Positions 43,150 to 54,956 of a stretch of 64,000 bases of DNA are shown one piece after another. Source of the DNA: Clarkia xantiana subsp. parviflora (Eukaryota; Streptophyta; Magnoliopsida; Myrtales; Onagraceae); contig JAPTYO010000015.1 of assembly GCA_036873135.1 (NCBI GenBank), positions 7,729,683-7,793,682 of the forward strand, given 5' to 3'. The notes under the pieces are model-generated. The model worked only from the letters and a program-made list of their open reading frames with translations, ran no database searches and was not told where the DNA came from. Every line of letters starts with the position of its first letter. Positions within the stretch are counted from its first letter, which is position 1. Both the position numbers and the translations under genes were made by a program.

Positions 43150-46100
43150 AAGAGGCGTCCAATGGGCACAGACAAGCGGATCGCGATCCAGCAGGAGGTG
43201 GGCAGATTGCTCGATGCTGGGTTTATCAAGGAGCTCCGATTCCAGACCTGGGTTGCTAATCCGGTACTGGTGAAGAAGAGCAATGGGAAGTGGCGAATGT
43301 GCGTGGATTTCCGCGACCTAAATAAGGCTTGCCCGAAGGACTGTTACCCGCTCCCGAGAATCGACCAGTTGGTGGATGCCACGTCGAGACATGAGCTGTT
43401 AAGCTTTATGGATGCATATTCGGGCTATAACCAGATCAAGATGGCTAAGGAAGACGCCCCTCACACAACATTCTATGCAGACAGTGACATCTATCACTAC
43501 GATGTCATGCCTTTCGGGTTGATCAATGCCGGGGCAACCTACCAGCGGATGGTGAACAAGCTGTTCGGTGATATGCTAGGGGAGACCATGGAGGCTTACG
43601 TGGATGACATGCTGGTGAAGTCCCGACAAACTGAGGATCATGTGCGCAACCTAGCCATGGCGTTTGAGCGGATGAGGCTTCATCAGGTTCGCTTAAACCC
43701 AACAAAATGCGCCTTCGGAGTCCACTCAGGGAAATTTTTGGGCTTTATGGTGAGCCAAAGAGGAATTGAGGTGAACCCCGAGAAGCTGAGGGCGATCGAG
43801 GAAATGCAATCTCCGATAAACCATCGGGAAGTGCAAGTGCTGAATGGCCGACTGGCTGCAATGAATCGCTTCCTGTCCAAGGCAAGTGACCGATCAATGC
43901 CATTTTTCGAAGTCCTGAGGGCCAACAAGAAGTTTGAGTGGACCGCCAAGTGTGAAGAAGCATTCCAAGCACTCAAGCAGCACCTTCGCACTCTCCCGCC
44001 GTTGGCGAAACCGGTTCCAGGCGAGCCGCTCTACCTTTATTTGGCTGTTTCTGAATTTGCCATTAGCTCTGTGTTAGTGATGGTTGTCGAGGGTAATCAA
44101 GTCCCTGTCTATTATGTAAGCAAGGCGTTTGCCAAGTCTGAATTGAATTATCCTGCCGTTGAGAAGTATCTCTTTGCGCTGATTATCACTGCTCGGAAGC
44201 TAAGGCCTTATTTCCACGCACACGAGATTACTGTGTTGACGAACCAACCTCTAAAGCATTTTTTGAACCGACCGGATGCGTCAGGGAGATTAGTGAAATG
44301 GGCAGTCGAGTTTAGTGAGTTTCGCATACACTTTGCTCCGAGAACGGCTATTAAGGGCCAGGCATTGGCGGATTTCATAGCAGAATCTACAGCCCCCGAT
44401 CTAGAAGAAGCGGGCCCTGTAGAGGGGGCAACCATGGAGGTCCCGATAGCAGAACAACCAGAGATGTCAGAGCAATCAGAACAGCCAAACGAGGAAAATA
44501 CTTGGGAGATGTACACGGATGGCTCCTCGAGTTCAGAGGGATCAGGAGCAGGCTTTGTATTGATACCACCAGGCGGAGGTGAACCACTTCGATATGCATT
44601 GGCTTTAACGTTTAAGCCCACGAACAACGAAGCTGAGTACGAGGCTCTTATCACGGGCCTTAAAATTGCCAAAGGTACGGGAGTTGCTCACTTGAGAATA
44701 AAGTGTGACGTGGCCCTGATTGTGAACCAAGTCCAAGGGCGATACGAGGCGAAGAGCCCAATGATGAGGAAGTACCTTCGCGAGCTACAAGTCTTGAAGG
44801 AGAGCTTTAAAAGCTTCGACCTCGAGGCGATCCCGAGGGAAGAAAACGTGGAGGCAGATGCCTTAAGCAAATTTGCCTTGGGGGCACCCCTGGAGGAAAG
44901 CCGGAAGGTGCACTTCTTGGAGAGGGTGATCTTGTCAGCCACCAACCCAACACAGGTATGTGCTATTGAAGCAGGATCGGAGGAGGAGCCCACTTGGATG
45001 ACCCCGATAGTCGCGTACCTGACTACGGGGGCAGTCCCCGATGATAGAGTAATAGCTGACAGGATACGTCGGATCGCGGCTAATTACGTGATGCTGGACA
45101 ATCAGCTATACAAGAAGGGCTGGTTCTCGACTCCGTACTTGAAGTGTGTGGCTGAGCCCGACACAAGTCGAATCCTGAAGGAGGTGCATGAAGGGGTCGC
45201 GGCTTGTCATGAAGGGGCCCGATCCATTATGAGGAAAGTGCTGAACTTGGGCTATTATTGGCCTACGATGAGCAAGGAGGCGACGGCGTTGGTCCGATCC
45301 TGTGACGCGTGCCAGAGGTACGCCCCGAGTATTGTGGCCCCGGCTGCTAATCTGACATCCATCAAAAGCGCTTGGCCCTTCGCGCAGTGGGGCATCGACT
45401 TGGTGGGACCTCTTCCACAAGCTCAAGGACAATGTAAGTATTTGCTTGTAGCTATCGACTATTTTTCGAAATGGATAGAGGCAAAGGCGTTGGCCAGAAC
45501 GACGGGGAACCAGATCATCAAGTTCCTCCAGACGCATATTGTATCCAGATACGGGATTCCTAAGGTGGTGATCAGCGACAATGGTCCACCGTTTAACGGG
45601 TCTCAGGTGAAGGAGTATTTGGAGGAGTTGAACATCGAGCATCGGACAGCCTCTGTCCGCCATGCTCAGACTAATGGCCAGGTGGAATCGGCCAACAAAA
45701 TCGTGATGGATGGCCTGAAGAAAAGGGTCTATGCCTTGAAGGGCAAGTGGCTGAACGAGCTGGAAAACGTGCTTTGGGCTGTTAGAACGACACCCAAACG
45801 ATCAACTGGGGAGACTCTGTTTGGCCTTGTTTATGGCACGGAGGCTGTAGCTCCCGTGGAGGTAGCCGTGGCATCCCACCGGATGAGATATTACGAGCCC
45901 CTGACGAACGATGAAATGAGACGTCTGGACTTGGACTTTCTCGAAGAGAAGAGGCGGGAAGCCGACGAAGTCCAGGCTCGAATGCGTTTGGCGACGGCCA
46001 GGTATTACAATCGGCGAGTTAAGTCCCGACAATTCTTCGTCGGGGAGCTGGTTTGGCGTCGCAATGAGTTTACCCTTTTGGATCGGCTCAGCAAGATGTC

Positions 46101-46230
46101 ACCAAAATGGGAAGGACCTTATAAGGTCGTGGGGATGCCAGCTCCGAATGCGTACAAGTTGGAAGACCTCGATGGCAGAGCGTTAAAGCATTCTTTTAGT
46201 GGCGAACACTTGAAGAAACACCATGCTTGA
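43150..46230 (+). pseudogene. A2 reverse transcriptase, two RNase H domains and integrase (open after the stop)
   Basis: 1022 codons remain open from the next ATG (43162). RT: RMCVDFRDLNKACPKD, FMDAYSGYNQI, MPFGLINAGATYQ and YVDDML (residue ~146). RT-type RNase H follows (LTNQPLKHFLNRP). A second RNase H near residue 448 has MYTDGSSS, NNEAEYEAL and ADALSKFA. Integrase: HEGVAACHEG..CDACQ zinc site (about 676-716), then GIDLVG, SDNGPPF and QVESAN as the D, D, E positions (about 744, 807, 842). The C-terminal domain (WRRNEF, SPKWEGPYKV) ends KHHA with no chromodomain. All catalytic motifs are present, so only the upstream lesions inactivate this copy. Confidence 0.93.
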
Positions 46231-46987
46231 TGAAAAGTCGCCTTAAGTGGTGCCCGATGAAAAGTCGCCTTAAGTGGTGCCCGATGAAAAGTCGCTTAAG
46301 TGGTGCCCGATGAAAAGTCGCCTTAAGTGGTGCCCGATGTAAAATCGCCTTAAGTGGTGTATGTTATTTATCGTTTGATTCGATGTAAGTCAATTTTGTG
46401 CCATCAATAAATAAAGAGGTTGCTTCCAATCAGAGTTATTCTTAGATTTATTCTAAGCGTTATAAAGTCGCCTTGAGTGGTGCATGAGAAAGTCGCCTTG
46501 AGTGGTGCACGAAAAAAAAAGGTCGCCTTGAGTGGTGCACGAGAAAAGTCGCCTTGAGTGGTGCACGAGAAAAGTCGCCTTGAGTGGTGCACGAGAAAAG
46601 TCGTCTTAAGTGATGCACAAGATTAAGTCGTCTTAAGTGATGCACGAGATTAAGTCGACTTAAGTGATGCACGAGATTAAGTCGTCTTAAGTGATGCATG
46701 AGATCAAGTCGTCGTAAATGAGCGACTCTTGGATTTATTCTAAGTATTGGAAAAACGCCTTAAGTGGTGCATGATGGTAAGTCACCTTAAGTGGTGCGAG
46801 TTAGCAAATCGTCTTAAGTGATGTATGAGAATATCTTAAGTATCGAGGTTTCGACTTAAGTAACTATAGTAAAGTCACTTTGAGAAGTGCAATGAAAAAT
46901 CGGAACTAAGAAAGTCTGATATTAATGGGGCTCAAAGGCCTGACGATTACAGAATGAGGAGAATACAAGGACTCTAGAGATAAGCAG
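46231..46987. repeat. A2 tandem arrays between pol and aORF
   Basis: Five copies of a ~27-bp unit (aaagtcgccttaagtggtgc core, 46227-46365), then about ten copies of a related ~26-bp unit (cgagaaaagtcgccttgagtgg, 46455-46710), then diverged ones. The same cttaagtggtgc core, inverted, forms the arrays of A1 and A3. The HHLRRL-like ORFs here are repeat artefacts. Confidence 0.88.
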
Positions 46988-49701
46988 TTAGGCTCGGTCC
47001 TTGTCGGCGGCATCTACAGGAGCTGGGTCCACGAGGTCGGTAGCAGAAGGCTCCACAGGGTCAGCCGCTGGAGGGTCGACTATCGGGGCGTTAGTACTTG
47101 GATGCTCTGCTGTGTCTTCGACAATCGCGGGAGTACTCCCCCCATCACTCTCCTCCGAAAGGGAAGAGTATTTCTTCGCGAAGGGAGCAAGAGAAGGAGA
47201 CTTGTCGAAGTTGATGGCGTCGCCATACTCCAGGTGGAGCTCCTCAACCACGTTGAAGAAGGTGTTCTCCACCTCAGCGCTGCAGAACTTCACAGCGTCA
47301 GCCTGGAAGTCTTCAGACCTCCGATAATCCTCCCGGCCCTTGGTCTCGGCCGCGACCAGCTGCGCGGGAACCCCCACAACTTGCTCCTCCAGAGCTTTCT
47401 TCTCGAGGACCAGCTTGTCCTCAGCAGCCTGCCGCTCCTGTTGCTCTCGCCTCAGGAGCTCCTCGAAGTCACCAACCTGCTTTTGGAGGTCCCGAGCTTT
47501 TCGGTCAAGGATGGCCTGCTCCTTGGCCAGTTTCCCCCGCGAAGACTTGGAGGCCGCGAGATCCTCCTTAAGCTTGACGATGGCCGCCCGGTCTCGCTTC
47601 CGGGACTCCTCAAAAGCGAAGAGGTACCCAAAGAGACGTTTGATGTCCCCGATCTCCTGCGATAGAAGAAAGAGAAGTGTTAACGGATAAGCAACCAGTT
47701 TTACTGATGAAAGAGAGAAGCGAATTTTACCTCTGTCCGACGCATGGACATTTCTCGAACATTCCGACGCATCGCCTCCCGATTCAAGGAAATCGGATAC
47801 CGCATGCTGGGCAGGATCGAGCCTGCCAGCAGATGCAGAGCCAGCTCCGGGTGGGCATCCCCTTGTCGAAGCTGGACCCCTTGCAGCGTTTGGATTGGGG
47901 TCCAGGGAGCATCCACTTGCGCGGGGTCGAAGGCCCTGTAGAAACTCCCGTCGAGAGGGAGAGGAGAAGGGCCAACATGAGTCGTGGAGGGGCGCGCCTC
48001 CGGCTCGCCCCGGGCGGGGGAAGGAGTGAAATCGTGGATGGGCGACGGCTGTCGCTGCTGCGGAGAAGACGAGGGGGGCAGCCCCTGGGAGGATGGTTTC
48101 AGGGGGGACTGCCCCGTCCTCCGACGATGGCGAAGGGAGCCACCCTCATCATTCTCCTCGGAGGAGTCCAAGCTCTCCACCCGACGAAATTGCTCGCCGG
48201 ACGGGGTCCCACCACTGGAGAAAAGTGGTGCCCCTGCCGAAGGAGGCGCCCCTGCTGAAGGTGGCGCGCCTGCTGAGGCTCCAGCACCCGACGGAGTCTC
48301 GGAGTGACCTGCACCTAGAGGACGAGAGGCTTCAGAAACGTAATCAGGATGTTCATTAGGGTTATTACACCAAACAATACGTCGGGAGACATATTGGTCC
48401 TTCCCATGATAATTGTAGTAGCCCGCCTTCAGGACACGAGGAATTTCCCCCCGGAGGACTCGTTTGACATCAGCGATGCGGGCTTCCATAGTCGAAGGAA
48501 TCAACTCCTTCGGAACCAGCCTCCTGTACGATTTAATAGCGAGTCGGAGCTTTTTACCTTCTTCAGTGCTCTGGACGTCAAAGAGCTTATCCACCTCCAC
48601 GCGGCTCCGCTATGGTTGCTCCGCGGAAGGAGATCCCGATGGAGCAGCAGCCTTCTTGGCTGACTTCCTCTTCCGCGTGGGGCGGACAGCATCGGTCTCC
48701 CCCTGCTTAAGGATCAGATTGGTCAGCACGGATACCTTCTTGGCTGCAAACAGTAAAGGAAAAAGGGTTAGAGATTTACCCAGGAAACCATATTGGAGGG
48801 GCCGTCGAAGAGCTGCCCCCCGGAGATTATGTCGAGGAGTCGGATCCCGGCATTCACCAGGTCCCGCTCCACGAGAGAATTGGCGTCAAGGGGAGTGTAA
48901 GACTCCCCCCACCGGTAAAGTTGGATGAGCTGAAGAGTCTGGAAGTCTTCATCGGTGTAGGTGTGGATGGCGGGAGGAGAATCCACTTCCACCTCCCATC
49001 GGGGCCACGGGATCGAGGAGTTTTTGATGAAGAAGTAGCTCCTCTTCCACCCGCTGTTGTCGGACCCCGTATCGACTAGGAGTCCCCGACCCTTGACCAC
49101 CTTCCAGGTGTCAGTGGTCCAGTTGCACAACCCGAGTTGCGTCTTGTTCCACTTCAGCATCCGGGGATAGAAGGCGCAAACCCCTGCCTCGTTGCACTTC
49201 ATCCCGTAGAAGGTCCTGAAGAGCTTGAGGCTGTATACCCATTGTTGTCGGAAGCAGAGGACCTGGAAGGCGTTCCACAGGCGTATGGCATGCGGAGAGA
49301 AAGTGGTCGGATGAGTTTTGTAGTGCTGGCACATCTCGACCAGATTACCGCAGAAGGGAAATCTGATCCCCGCGGATACTTGTCCCGTAGAGACAAATAC
49401 CTCCCCTTTCCGGGGACGAGTAACCTCAAGGTTACCCGAGGGACGGGGCCAGGGATAGGGGAAACGAGGTTCCCAGGTAGAGGTGATGCATCCCTCCCGG
49501 AGAGCTGCATCGTAGGTGGTGCTGGAAATTTCGTTCAGAGCATAGTCGAAGTTAAAGGGCTTCCTTCCCTCGGAACCGGATTCAATGTCTGAAATCAGCC
49601 ATGGAAAGGGACATTGGGTTTTCCGGGAAATTACAAACAAATCAAGCAGAAATAAAGGGAGAAGATAAGCGAACAACAAAGAAGAAACCCTTACCAGACA
49701 T
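46988..49701 (-). pseudogene. aORF of A2: four-exon antisense gene, one stop
   Basis: Exon 1 is only ATGTCTG (49695-49701). Exon 2 (48780-49588) encodes the core domain: AALREGCITSTWEPRFPYPW, GEVFVSTGQVSAGIRFPFCG, NLVEM..RLWNAFQVLCFRQ and the DNSGWKRSYFFIKNSS..WPRWEVEVDSP stretch. Then a tiny intron (about 37 bases); exon 3 (47731 to about 48743) with basic and Pro/Gly/Ala-rich parts; and exon 4 (46988-47656) with a coiled coil and acidic tail ending DKDRA. Splice sites match A3. A TAG at 48610-48612 interrupts exon 3. It overlaps no gag-pol sequence and converges on pol from the 3' LTR side. The core resembles the putative gypsy-type transposon domain; role unknown. Confidence 0.82.
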
Positions 49702-50233
49702 GATGATTGAAGGTTGAAGGAATGAACTTGACGTTGCCGGAAAGACGATCGGAGGAACACTAAGATCTTCGGAATCGCAGAGCTTGAATTTGCAGAGAAA
49801 TTGCAGAGAGCTTTTGAAAATTCGGAGACGGTAAAAGTGAAACTGTGCCCACGGTTAGGGTTTTATAGACGAAGAGGACAGTCGAAGGGACGCTTCGATC
49901 TGAATCGTCGAAGTTGAAGCGTTCTGATCTGAACCGTTGAGATGAAACGTGCAGAACGGCAACGGACGCAATGATGAAACAGCCTGAAAAGCACTTTTAA
50001 GAAAAATCAGGCGCGAAATATCAGGCACGAGTACTGAAGACGTCGCTTCGTTATCTGCTGCATTAAATGGCTGGGGAGCCGAGGAGTCCTCTCGGATTTG
50101 GCAGTTATCCACAGGGTATTGAGGAAACGTGAACGAGAAGACTCACACTGGGTGACTATGACAAAGAGAAAGATCCCCGACTTCGATGTCGGGAGATCGG
50201 GAGTTGAAAGACACGACGAACTAAAAGTCCCTC
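49702..50233. promoter_or_regulatory. A2 aORF promoter and leader region
   Basis: On the minus strand a TATA box, gtctataaaacc (49859-49870), lies about 160 bases before the aORF start. A3 has tctataaaagcc at the equivalent place (60191). This suggests a dedicated internal promoter firing against gag-pol. The rest is non-coding; two ORFs here are weak. Confidence 0.55.
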
Positions 50234-50249
50234 ATGTCTTGGGGGCAAA
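50234..50249 (+). other. A2 polypurine tract
   Basis: gtcttgggggcaaa ends directly at the 3' LTR; A3 has the same tract. Confidence 0.85.
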
Positions 50250-50966
50250 TGATGGGTTCTGCTATGACCGTTAGGCCCTTTAACGGTGAGGAAACGGCAA
50301 ATAGGCCCACTGGGCCCTAAAATGGAGGTCAAGAAGACCAAGGCGAAGGGTCCTGACAAAGGGAGTCCCGATGATGAAAGGTCCCGACAGAGTCGGACCA
50401 GATAGGCGAGCTGGAAGCTCCTGATGAGAAGCCTTTAAGTAGGCCCCGAAGATGAATCCCTGAGAATGATTGGCCCTGTCACGATGACGAGGGGCCCCTA
50501 GCGGTGACATAACGAGATAACTTTGGAGTCCCCGATATTAGTCGGGACTTGTTATCGGAGGTTTAGGCCAAGATACGCGGGGCGTGGCCGAGATATGCGG
50601 AACGTGGTTGAGATACACGGAGCGTGGCCGAGATACGCGGGGCGTGGCCGAGATAAGCGAGATCATGGCCTAGATAGGCGGGATCGCACCCGAGATACTC
50701 GGAATACGGGCTAACCACCCCCAACGGTTCACCAGGTAACTGAGGTACCTCTCCGCCTATAAAAGGGCAGAGGCTACCTCAGATCAATTACGTTGTGATA
50801 TACACTCTGAGATTACTGCTTGCCAGTCTATACGAGATACTCATTTAAGCATCGGAGAGGGATTCTGGGTCACCGCCCAGTCTATCCCCTCTTTGCAGGA
50901 CCACGTGGAGCGAAGGAGCTAGGATCGCCGTCAAAGACTGTACCAGAGTTCCACCGTGATCCAACA
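50250..50966 (+). repeat. A2 3' LTR (717 bp)
   Basis: Same ends, U3 repeats (50570-50665) and TATA box (tataaaaggg near 50758) as the 5' LTR. Differences include a cluster of five near 50350. Confidence 0.95.
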
Positions 50967-51195
50967 GTCCCTACCAAGAATCGATCAGAGGCTTTGTTGT
51001 GGAGCTAATACCACGTAGGGCTTCCTTAACAAGAACCTCTACGGGTTCCGTCCGGTGGATCGTGAACTCCCTCAGCAGGATCCTTGGGACTACGGAAATG
51101 GTTTAAGGTATGTGCACATCTTCCGCTGCGTAATTCTGATTACTGGCATGTACATGTGTTTATGTTTCCGTAGTAATCTGCCCCGTAATCCAACA
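50967..51195 (+). repeat. C2 copia-type LTR, right part
   Basis: It resumes after the A2 duplication with taccaagaatcgatcagagg and ends GTAATCCAACA. Together with the left part it makes an LTR of about 600 bp. Confidence 0.85.
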
Positions 51196-51467
51196 GCGGT
51201 ATCAGAGTCTGTGTTATAAGTTCTTGATTTTGATAAATTGATGTTCTTGAAAATTTAAATTTATGGCCGAAAATTTAAAGATGTAAGTTTTGAAATTTTC
51301 GAAATTTTTAGTTGATGGTGCCGAAATTTTCATGATGTTCTTAGTAAAATTTGATGTTCATGATCTTCAAGAAAATTGTGACTTTTGTCAAAATCAAACA
51401 TTGGATTGTAGATCTTATTAAAATTTGATCTTGAAATTTGACCACTTGTCTCCAATTTGACCACTTT
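51196..51467 (+). other. C2 primer-binding site and leader
   Basis: gcggtatcagagtc follows the LTR directly. It closely resembles TGGTATCAGAGC, the initiator-Met-tRNA site of Ty1/copia elements, so C is copia-type and its interior extends to the right. Only about 270 bases of AT-rich leader remain before the junction with B3. Confidence 0.75.
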
Positions 51468-52065
51468 GCATCAGTGCGTCATGCCCAAACAAATGGACAA
51501 GTCGAGTCCGCCAACAAGATCGTCCTAGATGGTTTGAAAAAAAGAGTCCATGCTTTGAAAGGAGGATGGGCAGAAGAACTAAGCAGTGTCCTATGGGCTA
51601 TGCGCACAACACCTAAGGAAGCAACAAGCAAAACACCTTTCAGCCTGGTGTACGAAACAGAGGCAGTAGCCCCGATTGAAATTGCTGTCTCATCATATCG
51701 CACAACCCACTTTGATCTCTAAGCCAACGAAGCAGAAATGCGTCTAGGCTTGGACCTAGCAGACGAGAGAAGGCAAAACTCGGAGCAAACACAAGCCCGT
51801 ATGCGCTTGATGACTGCAAGATACTATAACAGGAAAGTGAAAGAAAGACAATTCCATGTGGGCGAAATGGTGTGGAGAAGGAACGAATTCTCACACTTGG
51901 ATAAAATTAACAAACTATCTCCAAAGTGGGAAGGTCCATACAAGATTGTTTCAATCCCCTATGTCAGCGCATACCGCCTTCAAGATGCGGAAGGCAACAT
52001 CCTTACAAACACATTCAATGGGGGGCACTTGAGGAAATTTCATGGATATAGGAAGAATACTATGT
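51468..52065 (+). pseudogene. B3 integrase C-terminal half
   Basis: ASVRHAQTNGQVESANKIV contains the catalytic Glu region. It is followed by the usual WAMRTTPKEAT..PF.LVY.TEAV, ARMRLMTARYYNRKVK, WRRNEF and SPKWEGPYKIV blocks, ending HLRKFHGY. It is close to A1/A2 but clearly another family. A TAA at 51720-51722 (after HFDL) breaks the frame. Confidence 0.88.
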
Positions 52066-53367
52066 TACAAAGGAGTTATTGTATCAAGCTTTTTTGTCTT
52101 AATTCCTATATTCAAATAAATGAGATTTATAACTCCAAGTATGTTTACAATCATGTAACTACATCAATCATCTAATGAAGTCAATTTACTCTCGTAGGTA
52201 CCTCTCTACATTATGCACTCTACTTTGGATTAACACCAAGTAACAAACAACGTGCATACTACTCATATCAACAACTCAAGTCATTAAACTATGCAACTTA
52301 TATTATGCGGCATCAACAAAACTATCATCAACAACTATGAACTCATAAAAGTTCTCTATCTAAAAGGCGTTCACTCAAAGCAACGTTAACAACATGCAAT
52401 GCCTTGGATAAAAACCAAGACTTATTCTAAAAAGTGACATGCTGCGACATCCTCCTTGCGAGGGCAAACCCCATGTTCACATCTATCAAAGTAGCATGCT
52501 GCGACATCCTCCTTGCGAGGGCAAACCCCATGATTACTTCTAAAAAATGGCATGCTGCGAAATCCTCTTAGAGGAAAATCCTCATGTTCATAGACATTCC
52601 CTTAATAAAAACAAGATGCGGCAAACACACTATGGGACTGATCACCCCACCGTGGCGGAAGTCCTCTTAATAGACGACAACCCCACACACTAAAAGTATG
52701 CATACTCTCTGAAGGGTTCATACGCCATGAAGACGTATGCCTTAAGTGGACAGCTTCATGTTATACGCTTGCAGAAGCGCACCCTGCTTATAAAACTCAT
52801 CAAATTTACAATATGAATCTTGTACAACGTTATCTTGCTTTTTAGCATATAACGGATAAAAATAACAAATTCAGCAAGAAGTGTCTTGCAACAACGTCGC
52901 CTTAGAGTGGAACTAAGAGACGGTATAAACTAACATCTTGCTTCTTCAAGATCATACTGCTACATGTCAAGTGCCAAGTACCAAGTGCCAATGCCGAATA
53001 CATTACTATCTACAATGCTACAAGTACTAAGTGTACATATCATGCCATGCCTTGGAAATTTTTTCAAGAGGGGCGCTATAACACCCTGCAATGCGCAAGT
53101 CGCAACATAGGATGTTTATCCATTATAACAAGGAGATCAATCTTATCATGCAATTCCAATACATACGGACAACGACAGATAACGCAAGGTATGAAATATT
53201 ACTAACAAGTTATCACGATGTTATTCTGCGATCAAAACAGGTTTAGACGGCAAAACCCCAAGCAACGGAAATATAAACAAAATGTCTAAAGACAACGGCC
53301 ATACCAACATAAACTCAAACAAGAGAAGTAAAAGCTATGTACAAAGAGCTCAATGCACTCTATACGA
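52066..53367. repeat. B3 region between pol and aORF with tandem units
   Basis: Three copies of a ~65-base unit (gctgcgacatcctccttgcg core) lie at 52430-52600. Further diverged modules follow, with gaagacgtatgcc and cgccttagagtgg. This is the counterpart of the hypervariable arrays in family A. Confidence 0.7.
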
Positions 53368-54956
53368 TCAACCCAATGCCACATGAGAAGTACCACCATC
53401 TCCAGAAAGCTGAGAAGCAACCTCCATAAACTCGGGGGAGGTAACAACAACATCAACGCCTCCTTCTCCATCATTAATCACATCATAATTGGCTACATCA
53501 AGTCCCAAATCATGCAATGCTTTAAGATAGTTAACGGGATATTCAGAACAAGGCCCAAGCTTACCAAAAGGAAAATTGGGGGCAAGTGCACTCACACGAC
53601 GGAAATAGTCTTCAGCGCGTTTTCCAGTCATGTCGTCAGACTTCTTCTTAACTGCAAGAAAAAAGGCAGGAGTATCCAAATACTTGGAAAAACATGCTTC
53701 AACTCCGAGTGCATGATGCTCCTCACGCGCAGCAATCAAGGCAGCTTCTCGGACTATGATGTCGTCAGAAATCTGCTTCTCAAGCGCAATCATCTCAGCT
53801 TCAAGATCACAAATTTGATTCTCTTGCACCCGATACTTGGTCTAAGAATCAATAATCTTCAAAACAAGTGCACACACCTTCTCCTTAGAACGTCAAGTTC
53901 AAGACTGGCGGTATTGCATTTGCTAACAGCAGCCCTTTTAGCACATACGAGATCCACAACATGAGACGACATGTTAACCATCTGAGACACAGCCTGAGAA
54001 CCATACAAATAGACAAGTGCATAAGCATTACACAACAAAAGCATGCGACACATAAGCAATCAAGAAACGAAACCTGTTAACTTACAGGGGCAAAGCCGGC
54101 CAAAGCATGTTCAACGCATTCCTCGGCTTCTTCATCGGTTCTCGGACAGGCGCGTCGATCGCCCGGGGGCACACTCCTGTGCAACACACGGACTCCAACT
54201 TCCGGCATACTAAGCTTCACATCCTTAGGAAAGCGAAGACCGCCCTTGCCAAGAGGTTTCCATGCATCACCAGATACATCACCCTCCAAGGGACGAAGTA
54301 GGTGATCACGCTTCAAAGTTGGGATCACTGCAAAAAAAAAAAAAAAAAAAAAAAAAACTAAGTGTTAAACATCCAGACAAGGTCAAAAAGTAGAAGTTTA
54401 TCTCATACCTCGAGGAGAAGGGCGATCCTCCGCGGGTCGATCTCTCGACCGGGGGGCAGAAGATACTGTCGTGCATACAACAACTCCCTTTCCCTTGTCG
54501 CAAGCCGGAGTTTGAATGGTTGCACTTCTCTTAGCGCGCTTAGGGTCGCTCGAGACATGCGCCGCCGCTTCGGACTGCTTGGTGGGAAGTTTGGAATCAG
54601 CCACGGGAATGTCAAATGCAGGAGAACTAGCTGAATGATCAAAAAGACAAGACAATGAGAATGATAAGTCAAAAAAGTAAAAAAGTAAGAAATAGTAACA
54701 AATAAAATATCTTACTCATAAGACCCTTCCCGCGACCATATCCGGAAATCACGGGGGCAGCAAGAACAACTGATGAAGCGGACTTGTCGGAAGGAGGGGT
54801 GCTACGTGTAGACGCCGCGTGCAAGGAAGAGCTCTTCCCAATAAACCAATATGCAAGTGTGATACAAACAAGATTACAAAGGCTATCAATGTCTAACTTG
54901 TCATTAGCATCCGAACATGGTGTCACTCGCGGAATGGGGATAGAAGACTTACTCAT
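53368..54956 (-). pseudogene. aORF of B3, internally deleted
   Basis: The start MSKSSIPIPRVTPCSD matches B1. The core domain present in B1 is missing, and the ORF runs into the later Ser/Pro-rich part (ending GRGKGLM at a GT donor). Further exons match B1: RDHLLRPLEGDV..MPEVGVRVLHRSVPPGDRR (54077-54328), a segment with MVNMSSHVVDLVCAKR (53859-54059) and a coiled-coil exon (53368-53850) ending SHVALG. A TAG upstream of YRVQENQ (near 53843) and the deletion make it non-functional as read. Confidence 0.72.

Larger units (their letters stand above)
39874..50966 (+). mobile_element. Full-length Tat-type Ty3/gypsy element A2, 11.1 kb
   Basis: Both ends carry TG..CA LTRs and the flanks carry the 5-bp duplication gtccc (39869-39873 and 50967-50971). 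The related fragment C1 shows the same site unoccupied. Order: 5' LTR, PBS, gag-pol on plus, tandem array, aORF on minus, PPT, 3' LTR. By hand count the two LTRs differ at about 20 of 717 positions (~97% identity), many of them transitions. With a commonly used plant LTR rate that means roughly a million years since insertion. One stop and two frameshifts break gag-pol. Confidence 0.96.

Noticed and set aside
46404..46699. Minus-strand ORFs with HHLRRL repeats
   Set aside because: Artefact of the A2 26-bp array.
48768..49760. 330-codon ORF taken as a single exon with an upstream start
   Set aside because: Comparison with A3 shows the true start is ATGTCTG followed by an intron; the first ~60 codons of the ORF are intron sequence.
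51196..51210. tRNA gene fragment (ggtatcagag)
   Set aside because: Only a PBS-length match to initiator Met-tRNA, right after an LTR; no cloverleaf.
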